Origin: Streptomyces mangrovi
Lineage (GTDB): Bacteria > Actinomycetota > Actinomycetes > Streptomycetales > Streptomycetaceae
Direction of reading: 5' to 3'
Length of the DNA stretch: 64,000 nt
Assembly (NCBI RefSeq): GCF_900114215.1
Contig: NZ_FOSG01000006.1
Coordinates: 124,001 to 188,000 of the forward strand
The translations under genes were made by a program, and so were the position numbers. Positions within the stretch are counted from its first letter, which is position 1, and each line of letters starts with the position of its first letter. The notes under the pieces were generated by a model. The model made no database searches. It saw only the letters and a list, made by a program, of their open reading frames with translations, and was not told the origin of the DNA. This document shows positions 42,564 to 52,218 of the stretch, piece after piece.

Positions 42564-43313
42564 GTGAGTGAATCTCCGATCACGGGCAACGGCCCCGCAC
42601 AGCAGAAAGGCCAGGCCGCGAAGCAGGAGGGCCGCGCCACGGCCGACCGGGCGAAGGAGGCCGCGGGCACCGTGGCCGGCAGCGCCAAGGAGCAGGCGCA
42701 CAACGTGACGGGCGAGGCCCGCGACCAGGTCGTCAACATGGCGGGCCACCTCAGGGAGCGTGCCGAGCAGGAGGCGGACACGCAGACCAGGAGGACGGCC
42801 GACACCATACGCCAGTGGGCCGACGACCTGTCGGGCATGGCGGAGAACACCCGGTCCGACTCCCCGGTGCGGAACCTGGCGTCCCAGGCCGCCGACGGTG
42901 GCCGCCGCGCGGCGGACATGCTGGAGGAGCGGGGCGTCGGCGGTTTGGTCGAGGGCGTCGAGTCCTTCGCGCGCCGCCGTCCGGGCGCGTTCCTGGCGGG
43001 CGCGGCGCTGGCCGGCTTCGCCATCGGGCGTGTGGCCAAGGCGGGCACCAAGTCGGCCCGGCAGGAGCAGGACGGCTCCGGCACGGCGCAGGCGCAGGGT
43101 TACGAGGCCTACCCGCCGTCGCAGGGCGCCGCGGTCCCCACGGGCCCGGGCGGAGAGGTCCGGCAGATGCCCGGCTACGGGGAGCCCTCCTACGGCACCA
43201 CCCCGGGCGCCCCGGGCGCCCCGGGCGGCGCCACCGGCACCGGCACCGGCGGCTACGGGGCCACCGGCACCTACGGGACCCCCGACGTCCCCCGTCGCCC
43301 GGAGGTGGGCTGA
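42564..43313 (+). CDS. Envelope-associated stress protein with Gly/Thr-rich tail
   Basis: A 249-residue protein. A charged helical N-terminal half (AKQEGRATADRAKEAAGTVAGSAKEQA... apolipoprotein/LEA-like amphipathic helices) leads to one hydrophobic segment (~144-162, GAFLAGAALAGFAIGRVAK), after which the tail is low complexity: PGAPGAP, GTGTGGYG repeats. GTG 42564 has GGAGG upstream. First gene of an operon with the holin-like and DUF3618 genes. Similar proteins in Streptomyces are part of membrane-stress clusters; function unknown. Confidence 0.8.
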   Translation: MSESPITGNGPAQQKGQAAKQEGRATADRAKEAAGTVAGSAKEQAHNVTGEARDQVVNMAGHLRERAEQEADTQTRRTADTIRQWADDLSGMAENTRSDSPVRNLASQAADGGRRAADMLEERGVGGLVEGVESFARRRPGAFLAGAALAGFAIGRVAKAGTKSARQEQDGSGTAQAQGYEAYPPSQGAAVPTGPGGEVRQMPGYGEPSYGTTPGAPGAPGGATGTGTGGYGATGTYGTPDVPRRPEVG

Positions 43314-43314
43314 C

Positions 43315-43752
43315 ATGGCGTACACGGCTCACCGGCCGGACACCGACCTGGAGGCCCGGGACAGGACGACGCAGGAGGACGCCTCGATCGGCGAGCTGCT
43401 CTCCGCGGTCACCTCGGACGCGCAGAAGCTGTTCCGGCAGGAAGTGGAACTGGCCAAGGCCGAGATCCGCGAGGAGGCCACCAAGGTGGGCAAGGCCGCC
43501 GGCATGTACGGCGGAGCCGGGTTCGCCGGCTACATGACCGTCCTGTTCGCCTCGCTGGCGCTCACCTTCGGTCTGGCCAACGTCATGGACTGGGGCTGGG
43601 CGGCGCTCATCGTCACCGCCCTGTGGGGCGTGGCCGCGGCCGTGATGTACGTGATGGGCCGCTCGAAGATGAAGCAGGTCCACCCCAAGCCGGAGCGCAC
43701 CGTCCAGACCCTCAAGGAGGACGCCGAATGGGCACGTCACCCGACGAGCTGA
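43315..43752 (+). CDS. Actinobacterial holin-X/phage holin-like membrane protein
   Basis: A 145-residue protein with the actinobacterial phage-holin-like (Holin-X) layout: SIGELLSAVTSDAQKLFRQEVELAKAEIREEATKVGKAAG amphipathic helix, two membrane helices (~72-120), and a C-terminal charged tail. ATG 43315. Overlaps the next gene by 25 bases. These proteins are abundant in chromosomal stress operons and are not phage remnants; the role in membrane adaptation is inferred. Confidence 0.85.
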   Translation: MAYTAHRPDTDLEARDRTTQEDASIGELLSAVTSDAQKLFRQEVELAKAEIREEATKVGKAAGMYGGAGFAGYMTVLFASLALTFGLANVMDWGWAALIVTALWGVAAAVMYVMGRSKMKQVHPKPERTVQTLKEDAEWARHPTS

Positions 43753-44378
43753 GGGCTCGGATCGACACCACCCGGCAGGAGCTGTCGGAGGACGTCGGCA
43801 GGCTTGCCGACCACGCCAACCCCCGCCACGCCGTCCGCCGCCGCAAGGAGCGGGCGCGGGGCAGGATGACCGTAGTACGGGAGCGAGTCATGGGAACCAC
43901 CTCGGACACGACGCAGTCGGTCCGTGACAGTGCCGGGAACACCGCCGACAAGGCGCGCGAGGGAGCCGGGCAGGCGGGCGAGGCCGTCAAGGCCGCCCCC
44001 CACCACGCCGCGCGGAAGACCCAGGGCAACCCGCTGGCCGCCGGTGTGATCGCCTTCGGCGCCGGGATGCTGGCGGCCTCGGTGCTGCGCGGCTCGCAGA
44101 AGGAGGAGCAGGCGGTGGGCCGGCTCTCCGAGAAGGCGGGCGGACTGGCCGAGCCGGTCAAGGAAGCGGCGATGGAGTCCGTGGAGCACCTGAAGGAGGA
44201 CGCCAGGGAATCCGGCCAGCAGGCGGCCCAGCAGGTCAAGGAGACCGCCTCGGGCGCCGCCCGCAGCACTGCCGACGAGGCGCGCGGCCAGGCGGGGGAG
44301 GTCAAGGGACAGGCCCAGCGGTCCAAGCAGAGCATGGCCGAGGAAACCCGCCGCCAGAGCCCCGGCTCGGCGCACTGA
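43728..44378 (+). CDS. DUF3618 family protein
   Basis: A 216-residue protein: SPDELRARIDTTRQELSEDVGRLADHANPRHAVRRR is the DUF3618 start; a helical Ala/Glu/Lys-rich stretch follows, one hydrophobic segment (NPLAAGVIAFGAGMLAASVL, ~102-122), then a long amphipathic helical tail with repeated EAR/VKE heptads. ATG 43728 has AAGGAGG upstream and lies inside the previous gene. It forms a membrane-stress operon with its two upstream neighbours. Confidence 0.86.
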   Translation: MGTSPDELRARIDTTRQELSEDVGRLADHANPRHAVRRRKERARGRMTVVRERVMGTTSDTTQSVRDSAGNTADKAREGAGQAGEAVKAAPHHAARKTQGNPLAAGVIAFGAGMLAASVLRGSQKEEQAVGRLSEKAGGLAEPVKEAAMESVEHLKEDARESGQQAAQQVKETASGAARSTADEARGQAGEVKGQAQRSKQSMAEETRRQSPGSAH

Positions 44379-44451
44379 GACAAGCTCCGCGGAGGCCGCC
44401 CCTCCCCCTCACGGGCGGGGCGGCCCGGCCGGGAACCGGCGAGGTGCCACC

Positions 44452-45459
44452 ATGTCGAAGGACAAGAGCCAGCAGCAGCGGGGCGGTTCCGCCGGGCGGG
44501 AGCCCCGGGGTGAGCAGACCCCCCACGAGCCGACCGACCTGCCGAAGAAGTCCTGGAAGAACGTGCTGAAACGTACGGTCGCCGAGTTCAAGGACGACAA
44601 CATCACCGACTGGGCGGCCGCACTCACCTACTACGGAGTCCTGTCGATCTTCCCCGCGCTGCTCGCGCTGGTGTCGATCCTGGGCGTGATCGGCAGCTCC
44701 GCGATCCAGCCCCTGATCGACAACCTCGGCAACATCGCCCCGGGCGCCGCGCGCGACATCCTCGAGAGCATGCTGACGCAGCTCCAGAACAACCAGGGCG
44801 CCGCGGGGATCGCGCTGGTCATCGGTGTCGCGCTGGCGGTGTGGTCGGCGTCCGGATACGTCGCCGCCTTCATGCGGGCCTCCAACGCCGTCTACGACAT
44901 CGAGGAGGGGCGCCCGATCTGGATGACGCTCCCGGTGAGGGTGGGCATCACCCTGGTCCTGCTGATCATCCTGGCGGTGAGCTCGATCGCGGTGGTCTTC
45001 ACCGGCGACATCGCCCAGCGGGCCGGCGACGTCATCGGCCTGGGCAGCACCTTCCTGACGGTGTGGAGCATCGCCAAGTGGCCGGTGCTGGTCCTGCTCG
45101 TCGCCTTCATGATCGCGCTGCTGTACTGGGCCGCGCCCAACGTCAAGCGTGGCTTCCGCTGGATCAGCCCCGGCAGCCTGATCGCCGTGCTGCTGTGGAT
45201 CCTGGCGTCGGCCGCCTTCGCCTTCTACGTCGCCAACTTCGGCAACTACAACAAGACGTACGGCAGCCTGGCGGGCGTGATCATCTTCCTGATCTGGCTG
45301 TGGATCACCAACATCGTGATCCTCCTCGGCCAGGAGTTCAACGCCGAGCTGGAGCGCAGCCGGGCCATCGAGGGCGGGCACCCGGCCGAGGAGGAGCCCT
45401 ACGTCGAGCCGCGCGACACCCGCAAGTTCTCGGACGACAACCCCACCGGCCGCGACTAG
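44452..45459 (+). CDS. YihY/virulence factor BrkB family membrane protein
   Basis: A 335-residue inner-membrane protein of the YihY/BrkB family. Cytoplasmic N-terminal region (DKSQQQRGG...), then ITDWAAALTYYGVLSIFPALLALVSILG at ~50-75, six membrane segments, NVKRGFRWISPGSLIAVLLWI and IFLIWLWITNIVILLGQEFNAEL. ATG 44452. It lies 73 bases after DUF3618 and probably ends the operon, since a strong hairpin follows. Members are not RNases; transport or envelope maintenance is suspected. Confidence 0.92.
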   Translation: MSKDKSQQQRGGSAGREPRGEQTPHEPTDLPKKSWKNVLKRTVAEFKDDNITDWAAALTYYGVLSIFPALLALVSILGVIGSSAIQPLIDNLGNIAPGAARDILESMLTQLQNNQGAAGIALVIGVALAVWSASGYVAAFMRASNAVYDIEEGRPIWMTLPVRVGITLVLLIILAVSSIAVVFTGDIAQRAGDVIGLGSTFLTVWSIAKWPVLVLLVAFMIALLYWAAPNVKRGFRWISPGSLIAVLLWILASAAFAFYVANFGNYNKTYGSLAGVIIFLIWLWITNIVILLGQEFNAELERSRAIEGGHPAEEEPYVEPRDTRKFSDDNPTGRD

Positions 45460-45472
45460 CCGGGCCCCGCGT

Positions 45473-45512
45473 ACGCCGTGTCCCCGGCCGGAGCGCGCCG
45501 GGGACACGGCGT
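45473..45512 (+). terminator. Terminator after the yihY-like gene
   Basis: Perfect 16-bp stem (45473-45488 with 45497-45512), 8-base loop, 13 bases after the stop codon. Confidence 0.85.
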
Positions 45513-45529
45513 GCTCCGGCCGGGGACGG

Positions 45530-45554
45530 GCATCGAAGGGGCCTCGGCGGGTAC
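45530..45554 (+). promoter_or_regulatory. SigB-type promoter element
   Basis: GCATC-N14-GGGTAC, full match, ~85 bases upstream of the 45639 gene and just after the terminator. Confidence 0.62.
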
Positions 45555-45638
45555 GGGGCATGCGCGGGACGCCGCGCTGCCGGGCGCGGCGGGAACACGG
45601 GCACCGGGCGGACCGGGCCCGGAAGGGAGAGGGAGACG

Positions 45639-46004
45639 ATGCCGCACAGCGGTACCGCGGGCGAGCACATCGCCGACGCCGTGGAGCAGGTGACCCGGGA
45701 GGCGTCCGAGCTGTTCCGCGACCGCTTCCAGGGGGTCGGCGACGGGCTGCGGACCGCCGCCCGGCAGGCGGGCGCGGGCAGCGCGCTGCTGGGCGGCGCC
45801 GGGGTGTGCGCGCTGCTGGCGGTGGGCTCCGCCCACCGGGCGGCGCTGCGGGCCCTGGAGTCCGCCCTGCACCCGGCGCAGGCGGCGGCCGTGCTCTCGC
45901 TGGCCTACACCGCGGGGGCCGGGGCGATGGTGAGGCTGGGCCGCGACCGGCTCAGGGCCGCCGGGCGCGCCTCGGGGACGAGCCTGGAGCCGGCCGGCCC
46001 GTGA
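45639..46004 (+). CDS. Small membrane protein, holin-like
   Basis: A 121-residue protein: N-terminal amphipathic helix (HIADAVEQVTREASELFRDRF), a hydrophobic segment GSALLGGAGVCALLAVGSAH (~48-67), and a second one (AAVLSLAYTAGAGAMV, ~83-98). It resembles the Holin-X pattern but with weak sequence match. ATG 45639 has GGGAGA upstream. Own SigB-type promoter; another small protein follows. Confidence 0.75.
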   Translation: MPHSGTAGEHIADAVEQVTREASELFRDRFQGVGDGLRTAARQAGAGSALLGGAGVCALLAVGSAHRAALRALESALHPAQAAAVLSLAYTAGAGAMVRLGRDRLRAAGRASGTSLEPAGP

Positions 46005-46023
46005 CCGTGCGTACCGCCCGGGC

Positions 46024-46048
46024 GAATCAGCCGGGAAAGCGGGGGTAC
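46024..46048 (+). promoter_or_regulatory. SigB-type promoter element
   Basis: GAATC-N14-GGGTAC, full match, 51 bases upstream of the GTG of the next small gene. Confidence 0.65.
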
Positions 46049-46099
46049 GCAGCAGACAACCCCGCTCATGGGGGTGGAACCGAGCAGAGGAGGCTCGCT

Positions 46100-46294
46100 G
46101 TGAAGGGTGAACACGACAAGGAAGAGTCCTCCGCACCGCGGCCGACGCACCTGCGCACCGGCAGCGAGCAGCCGGTGGACCCGGAGGACCTGGTCAGGCT
46201 GTCCGGCCGCGAGCCCACGCCGGAGCGGATCGAGAGGGCGCGCAGGGAGCTGGAGGAGCACGGGGCCGCCGCCGTGGAGAAGTACCTCCCCTAG
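46100..46294 (+). CDS. Small hydrophilic protein
   Basis: A 64-residue charged protein (SSAPRPTHLRTGSEQPVDPEDLVRLSGREPTPERIERARRELEEHG...) with a C-terminal helix; no hydrophobic part. GTG 46100 follows AGAGGAGG. It has its own full-consensus SigB-type promoter and a 14-bp hairpin after it. I recall a similar small protein in other Streptomyces genomes, but no function is known. Confidence 0.75.
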   Translation: MKGEHDKEESSAPRPTHLRTGSEQPVDPEDLVRLSGREPTPERIERARRELEEHGAAAVEKYLP

Positions 46295-46333
46295 GCCCTG
46301 TCTGACAAATCCCGCCTGCTCCGCGGCCGTTCC

Positions 46334-46366
46334 ACGGCACCGCCCGCCACGCGCGGGCGGTGCCGT
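46334..46366. terminator. Bidirectional terminator
   Basis: Perfect 14-bp stem (46334-46347 with 46353-46366), 5-base loop, between convergent genes. Confidence 0.85.
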
Positions 46367-46408
46367 TCGCCGCTCACCGGCCCGGTGCGCTCCCGGCGCT
46401 CCCGGGCG

Positions 46409-47242
46409 TCACGGTTTGACGCCGACCCCGCCGTACTCGTCCACGGCGGGGGGAAGGTCCCCGGAGAGCGACGCCCCGGTCGGCGGGGCCTGCGGCCGCC
46501 ACCGTGAGACCGGCACCACGCCCGGCTCCAGCACCTCCAGGCCCCTGAAGTACCCGGCGATCTGCTCGGGGGTGCGGAGCAGGTAGGGGACCCCGGCCAT
46601 CTCGTTGTAGAACCGCTGCGCGCGGTTGAACGCCTCGTTTCCGTCGGTGCCGTCGTTGCTCACCAGGCAGCTGCCCGACGGCAGGGCGGCCATCAGCCGC
46701 TTCACGGTCGCCCTGGCCTCGTCGTAGTCCTCGATGTGGCCCAGGATGTTCATCAGCATCAGGCCGACCGGCCGGTCGAGGTCCAGGGTCCGGGCGGCCT
46801 CGGCCAGGATGGTGTCGGGCCTGCGCAGGTCGGCGTCGATGTAGGCGGTGGCGCCCTCGGGGGTGGAGGTCAGCAGGGCCCGGGCGTGGGCCAGGACCAG
46901 GGGGTCGTTGTCGACGTAGACGATCCGCGACCCGGGGGCGGCCCGCTGGGCGACCTCGTGGGTGTTGTCGGCGGTCGGCAGCCCGGTGCCGATGTCCAGG
47001 AACTGCCGGATGCCCAGCTCCCCGGCCAGATGCGTCACGGCGCGGGAGAGGAAGCCCCGCGAGGCGCGGGCGAGCTCCACGATCCCGGGGAAGATCTCCT
47101 GGTACTGGTCGCCCGCCTCGCGGTCGGCGGTGTAGTTGTCCTTGCCGCCCAGCCAGTAGTTCCAGATCCGCGCCGAGTGCGGGATGCTGCGGTCGATCGC
47201 GGGCGGCGCGTCCCGTTCGCCGCGGGGTCGGCCGTCGGTCAT
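46409..47242 (-). CDS. SAM-dependent methyltransferase, DUF574 family
   Basis: A 277-residue Methyltransf_19/DUF574 protein: SIPHSARIWNYWLGGKDNY at the N-terminus is the family signature; QFLDIGTGLPTADNTHEVA is the SAM-binding loop (~76-94); VYVDNDPLVLAHARALL and the LMNILGHI segment follow. ATG 47242 with GGAGGG upstream. DUF574 genes are highly expanded in Streptomyces, often near DUF397 and HTH genes; none are next to this one. Substrate unknown. Confidence 0.93.
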   Translation of the reverse strand: MTDGRPRGERDAPPAIDRSIPHSARIWNYWLGGKDNYTADREAGDQYQEIFPGIVELARASRGFLSRAVTHLAGELGIRQFLDIGTGLPTADNTHEVAQRAAPGSRIVYVDNDPLVLAHARALLTSTPEGATAYIDADLRRPDTILAEAARTLDLDRPVGLMLMNILGHIEDYDEARATVKRLMAALPSGSCLVSNDGTDGNEAFNRAQRFYNEMAGVPYLLRTPEQIAGYFRGLEVLEPGVVPVSRWRPQAPPTGASLSGDLPPAVDEYGGVGVKP

Positions 47243-47496
47243 GGGGCCCTCCTGATCCTGTGCCCTGTGTGACGGCGGCCGGGCCGGCCGCCGTGCACAA
47301 CCTAGGACCTGCCGCCCTCCGCGCGCCGGTGGTCGCGCGGAAGGCGGGAGGCCGAGCGGCGCCGGCGGCCCGCCGGCCACCGCGAACATGCCATTCACAC
47401 CTGTGTGCTGTGAGAAGTAAATCCGCTATGGTGGCATTTACCCCGGGCGATTAACAGACATCGTGTGTACGTAGGTAAAACCTCACCCGGATGGGC
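47243..47496. other. Divergent upstream region of the DUF574 and sigma genes
   Basis: Part of a 316-base gap without a gene. It contains an AT-rich island (47386-47480). Within it CACAC-CT-GTGTG (47396-47407) and the separated arms ATGCCA (47388) and TGGCAT (47432) are inverted repeats. These could be operators for either gene; nothing more specific is seen. Confidence 0.4.
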
Positions 47497-47521
47497 GTGT
47501 GAGTTGTTCGGGGCCGGGTAC
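47497..47521 (+). promoter_or_regulatory. SigB-type promoter of the sigma gene (autoregulation)
   Basis: GTGTG-N14-GGGTAC, full match, 37 bases before the sigma-factor ATG, the same as the elements in front of its putative target genes. Confidence 0.7.
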
Positions 47522-47558
47522 GCGCCGTGCTGCACATGACAGATCAAAAGAGGAGGGC

Positions 47559-48446
47559 ATGATGCGTAGCCTGAGCCCGGAGGTTCAGCTGACGAGCGGT
47601 GACGTCTTGCCGGACCAGGAGCAGGAGACCGCCTCCACTGATCTGCCCGAACTGCCGAGAATCGAGGACGCGGGCAAGGTCGCGCCCCGCGACGCCCGGC
47701 AGCTTTCGAAGCTGTTCTTCGAGCGCCTGCGTGTGCTGGAGGAGGGGACGCACGAGTACCAGTACGCGCGCAACACCCTCATCGAGCTCAACCTGACGCT
47801 CGTCAACTACGTCGCCTCCCGGTTCCGCCATCGCGCGGAGCCCATGGACGACATCGTCCAGGTCGGCACCATCGGTCTGATCAAGGCCATCGACCGTTTC
47901 GACCTGAGCCGCGAGGTGGAGTTCACCTCCTTCGCCGTCCCGTACATCGTGGGGGAGATCAAGCGCTTCTTCCGGGACACCAGCTGGGCCGTGCGCGTTC
48001 CGCGCCGGCTGCAGGAGCTGCGCATCGAGCTGGCCCGCGCGAACGAGGAACTCGGCCGCCGGCTGGGCCGCTCCGCCACCACCGAGGAGCTGGCGGAGTT
48101 CATGAACGTCACCGTCGAGGAGGTCATCGAGGGGCAGGTGGCCAGCAACGGCTACGTCGCCGGCTCCCTGGACCTTCCCGTGGGTGACGAGGGCAAGGAC
48201 ACCCCTCTGGCCGACCAGCTCGGGGACGTCGACCCGGCCCTGGAGAAGGTGGAGAACCTCCACGCGCTCAAGCCGCTGATGGAGCAGCTCGACGAGCGCG
48301 ACCGGCGCATCCTGCAGATGCGCTTCGGCGGCGACATGACGCAGTCGGAGATCGGAGCCGAGCTGGGAATCTCGCAGATGCACGTCTCCCGGTTGCTGAG
48401 CAGGGCGCTGGCACGCCTGCGCGAGGGCATGCTGACCCAGAAGTGA
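47559..48446 (+). CDS. SigB/SigF/SigG-family RNA polymerase sigma factor
   Basis: A 295-residue group 3 sigma factor of the Streptomyces SigB-type family. Region 2 carries the -10 recognition helix DDIVQVGTIGLIKAIDRFDLSREVEFTSFAVPYIVGEIKRFFRDTSW; region 3 ANEELGRRLGRSATTEELAEFM; region 4 GGDMTQSEIGAELGISQMHVSRLLSRAL. ATG 47559 has AGAGGAGG upstream. No anti-sigma gene is adjacent. A SigB-type promoter in front suggests positive autoregulation. It is the best candidate to drive the surrounding stress genes, although Streptomyces have several paralogues with overlapping targets. Confidence 0.92.
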   Translation: MMRSLSPEVQLTSGDVLPDQEQETASTDLPELPRIEDAGKVAPRDARQLSKLFFERLRVLEEGTHEYQYARNTLIELNLTLVNYVASRFRHRAEPMDDIVQVGTIGLIKAIDRFDLSREVEFTSFAVPYIVGEIKRFFRDTSWAVRVPRRLQELRIELARANEELGRRLGRSATTEELAEFMNVTVEEVIEGQVASNGYVAGSLDLPVGDEGKDTPLADQLGDVDPALEKVENLHALKPLMEQLDERDRRILQMRFGGDMTQSEIGAELGISQMHVSRLLSRALARLREGMLTQK

Positions 48447-48485
48447 GCCGGACGGCCGGCGCCCGCCGCGGGCGGCGCGCACGGC

Positions 48486-48523
48486 GACGCGGGGCCCGGC
48501 CTCCCGGCCGCGGGCCCCGCGTC
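48486..48523 (+). terminator. Terminator after the sigma gene
   Basis: 13-bp perfect stem (48486-48498 with 48511-48523), 12-base loop. Confidence 0.75.
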
Positions 48524-48687
48524 GGCATGTCCGAAACACACCTCCGGGCGCGCCCGGCTCCCCGCGGGGCAAAGGCGCCACGGCGGTGGGTCACCGGGCG
48601 TTAACCGTTCCGGACTCCGGGCACACGGTGTCTGTGCCCGCCCTTCGGCGGGCGCCTGTGACAGACGGCGAAAGGAAGACACCGGCC

Positions 48688-49251
48688 ATGGGACACGGCG
48701 GAGACATCATCCAGGAGCTGAGCACGGACCACCGGGAGGTCGAGGAGCTCTTCGGCAGGATCGAGGCCATGCCCGTGGGAGACGCGCGGCGCAAGGAGTT
48801 CGCCGACCAGGCCGTCATGGAGCTGGTGCGGCACTCCGTCGCCGAGGAGCAGTACCTGTACCCGGCGGTGCGGGAGATGCTGCCGGACGGCGACGAGATC
48901 GCCGACAAGGAGATCGAGGAGCACTCCGCGGCCGAGCGCACCATGAAGGCGATGGAGGGGCGCGGCGCCGACGACCCCGAGTTCGACCGGCTCGTCGCCG
49001 AGCTGATGACCGAGATCCGCTCCCACATCGCCGACGAGGAGCGCAACCTCTTCCCGCGGCTGCGCCAGGCGGCGACCCAGGAGAAGCTGGACAAGCTGGG
49101 CGACAAGGCGCGCACCGCGAAGAGGACCGCCCCGACGCGCCCCCACCCCTCGGCCCCCGACACCCCGCCGGCCAACAAGGTCATGGACGCCGGCGCGGGC
49201 ATGGTCGACCGGCTCCGCGACGCCCTCACCGGCCGGGGCAAGGGTCACTGA
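48688..49251 (+). CDS. Hemerythrin HHE domain protein
   Basis: A 187-residue protein. An HHE-type four-helix bundle spans ~8-145: ligands in LSTDHREVEELF, MELVRHSVAEEQYLYPAV, IEEHSAAE and IRSHIADEERNLFP form a di-iron site. The C-terminal ~50 residues are a Pro/Ala-rich tail. It would bind O2 or NO or protect iron. ATG 48688 follows AAAGGAAG. A weaker SigB-like element (GCGTT-N16-GGGCAC, 48598-48624) lies upstream. Convergent with clpC. Confidence 0.93.
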   Translation: MGHGGDIIQELSTDHREVEELFGRIEAMPVGDARRKEFADQAVMELVRHSVAEEQYLYPAVREMLPDGDEIADKEIEEHSAAERTMKAMEGRGADDPEFDRLVAELMTEIRSHIADEERNLFPRLRQAATQEKLDKLGDKARTAKRTAPTRPHPSAPDTPPANKVMDAGAGMVDRLRDALTGRGKGH

Positions 49252-49290
49252 GGAGACACCGGGGTACACCGGACCCACCCACCGGGCCCC

Positions 49291-49335
49291 GTGCGGCGGC
49301 CGCCGTTCCCACCCCGGGACCGGCGGCCGCCGCAC
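49291..49335. terminator. Bidirectional terminator
   Basis: Perfect 15-bp stem (49291-49305 with 49321-49335); the 15-base loop can fold a further 4-bp TCCC/GGGA stem. Between convergent hemerythrin and clpC-like genes. Confidence 0.85.
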
Positions 49336-49365
49336 GCACGGCTCCGGCGCGCTCGGCCGCGCCGC

Positions 49366-51948
<2,583 letters not shown>

Positions 51949-52218
51949 AGATGTCCATCCCGCCGGCCCGGCGGACCGGGCCGCGCTGCTGTCTCGGTGC
52001 GTCTGTCTCGACGCACCGGGGTTCCCCCTCGGGCCGGTACGACACGTCGGGTACGGCCCCACTTGTCCGCAAGCGACACGGGTGGCAGGTGTGAGCCGGG
52101 CGTACGGGGTTATCCGGAGCGTGCGAATCCTTCGGCGGGGACTGTGCCGGTGGTGCCGCTTGTCCGTGGGGCCACCCGCGGGTTCGTCTGTCGGTTCGGG
52201 GTCGGGAGGGCACGGTCG

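Noticed and set aside
42564..46004. Prophage remnant, suggested by holin-like genes
   Set aside because: No phage structural, integrase or lysis genes; these holin-X-like proteins are common chromosomal stress genes, here with SigB-type promoters.
52035..52054. SigB-type promoter for the large P-ATPase (GGGTAC at 52049)
   Set aside because: The -35 position does not fit GNNTN at 14-16 bases and the site is 165 bases from the start codon.
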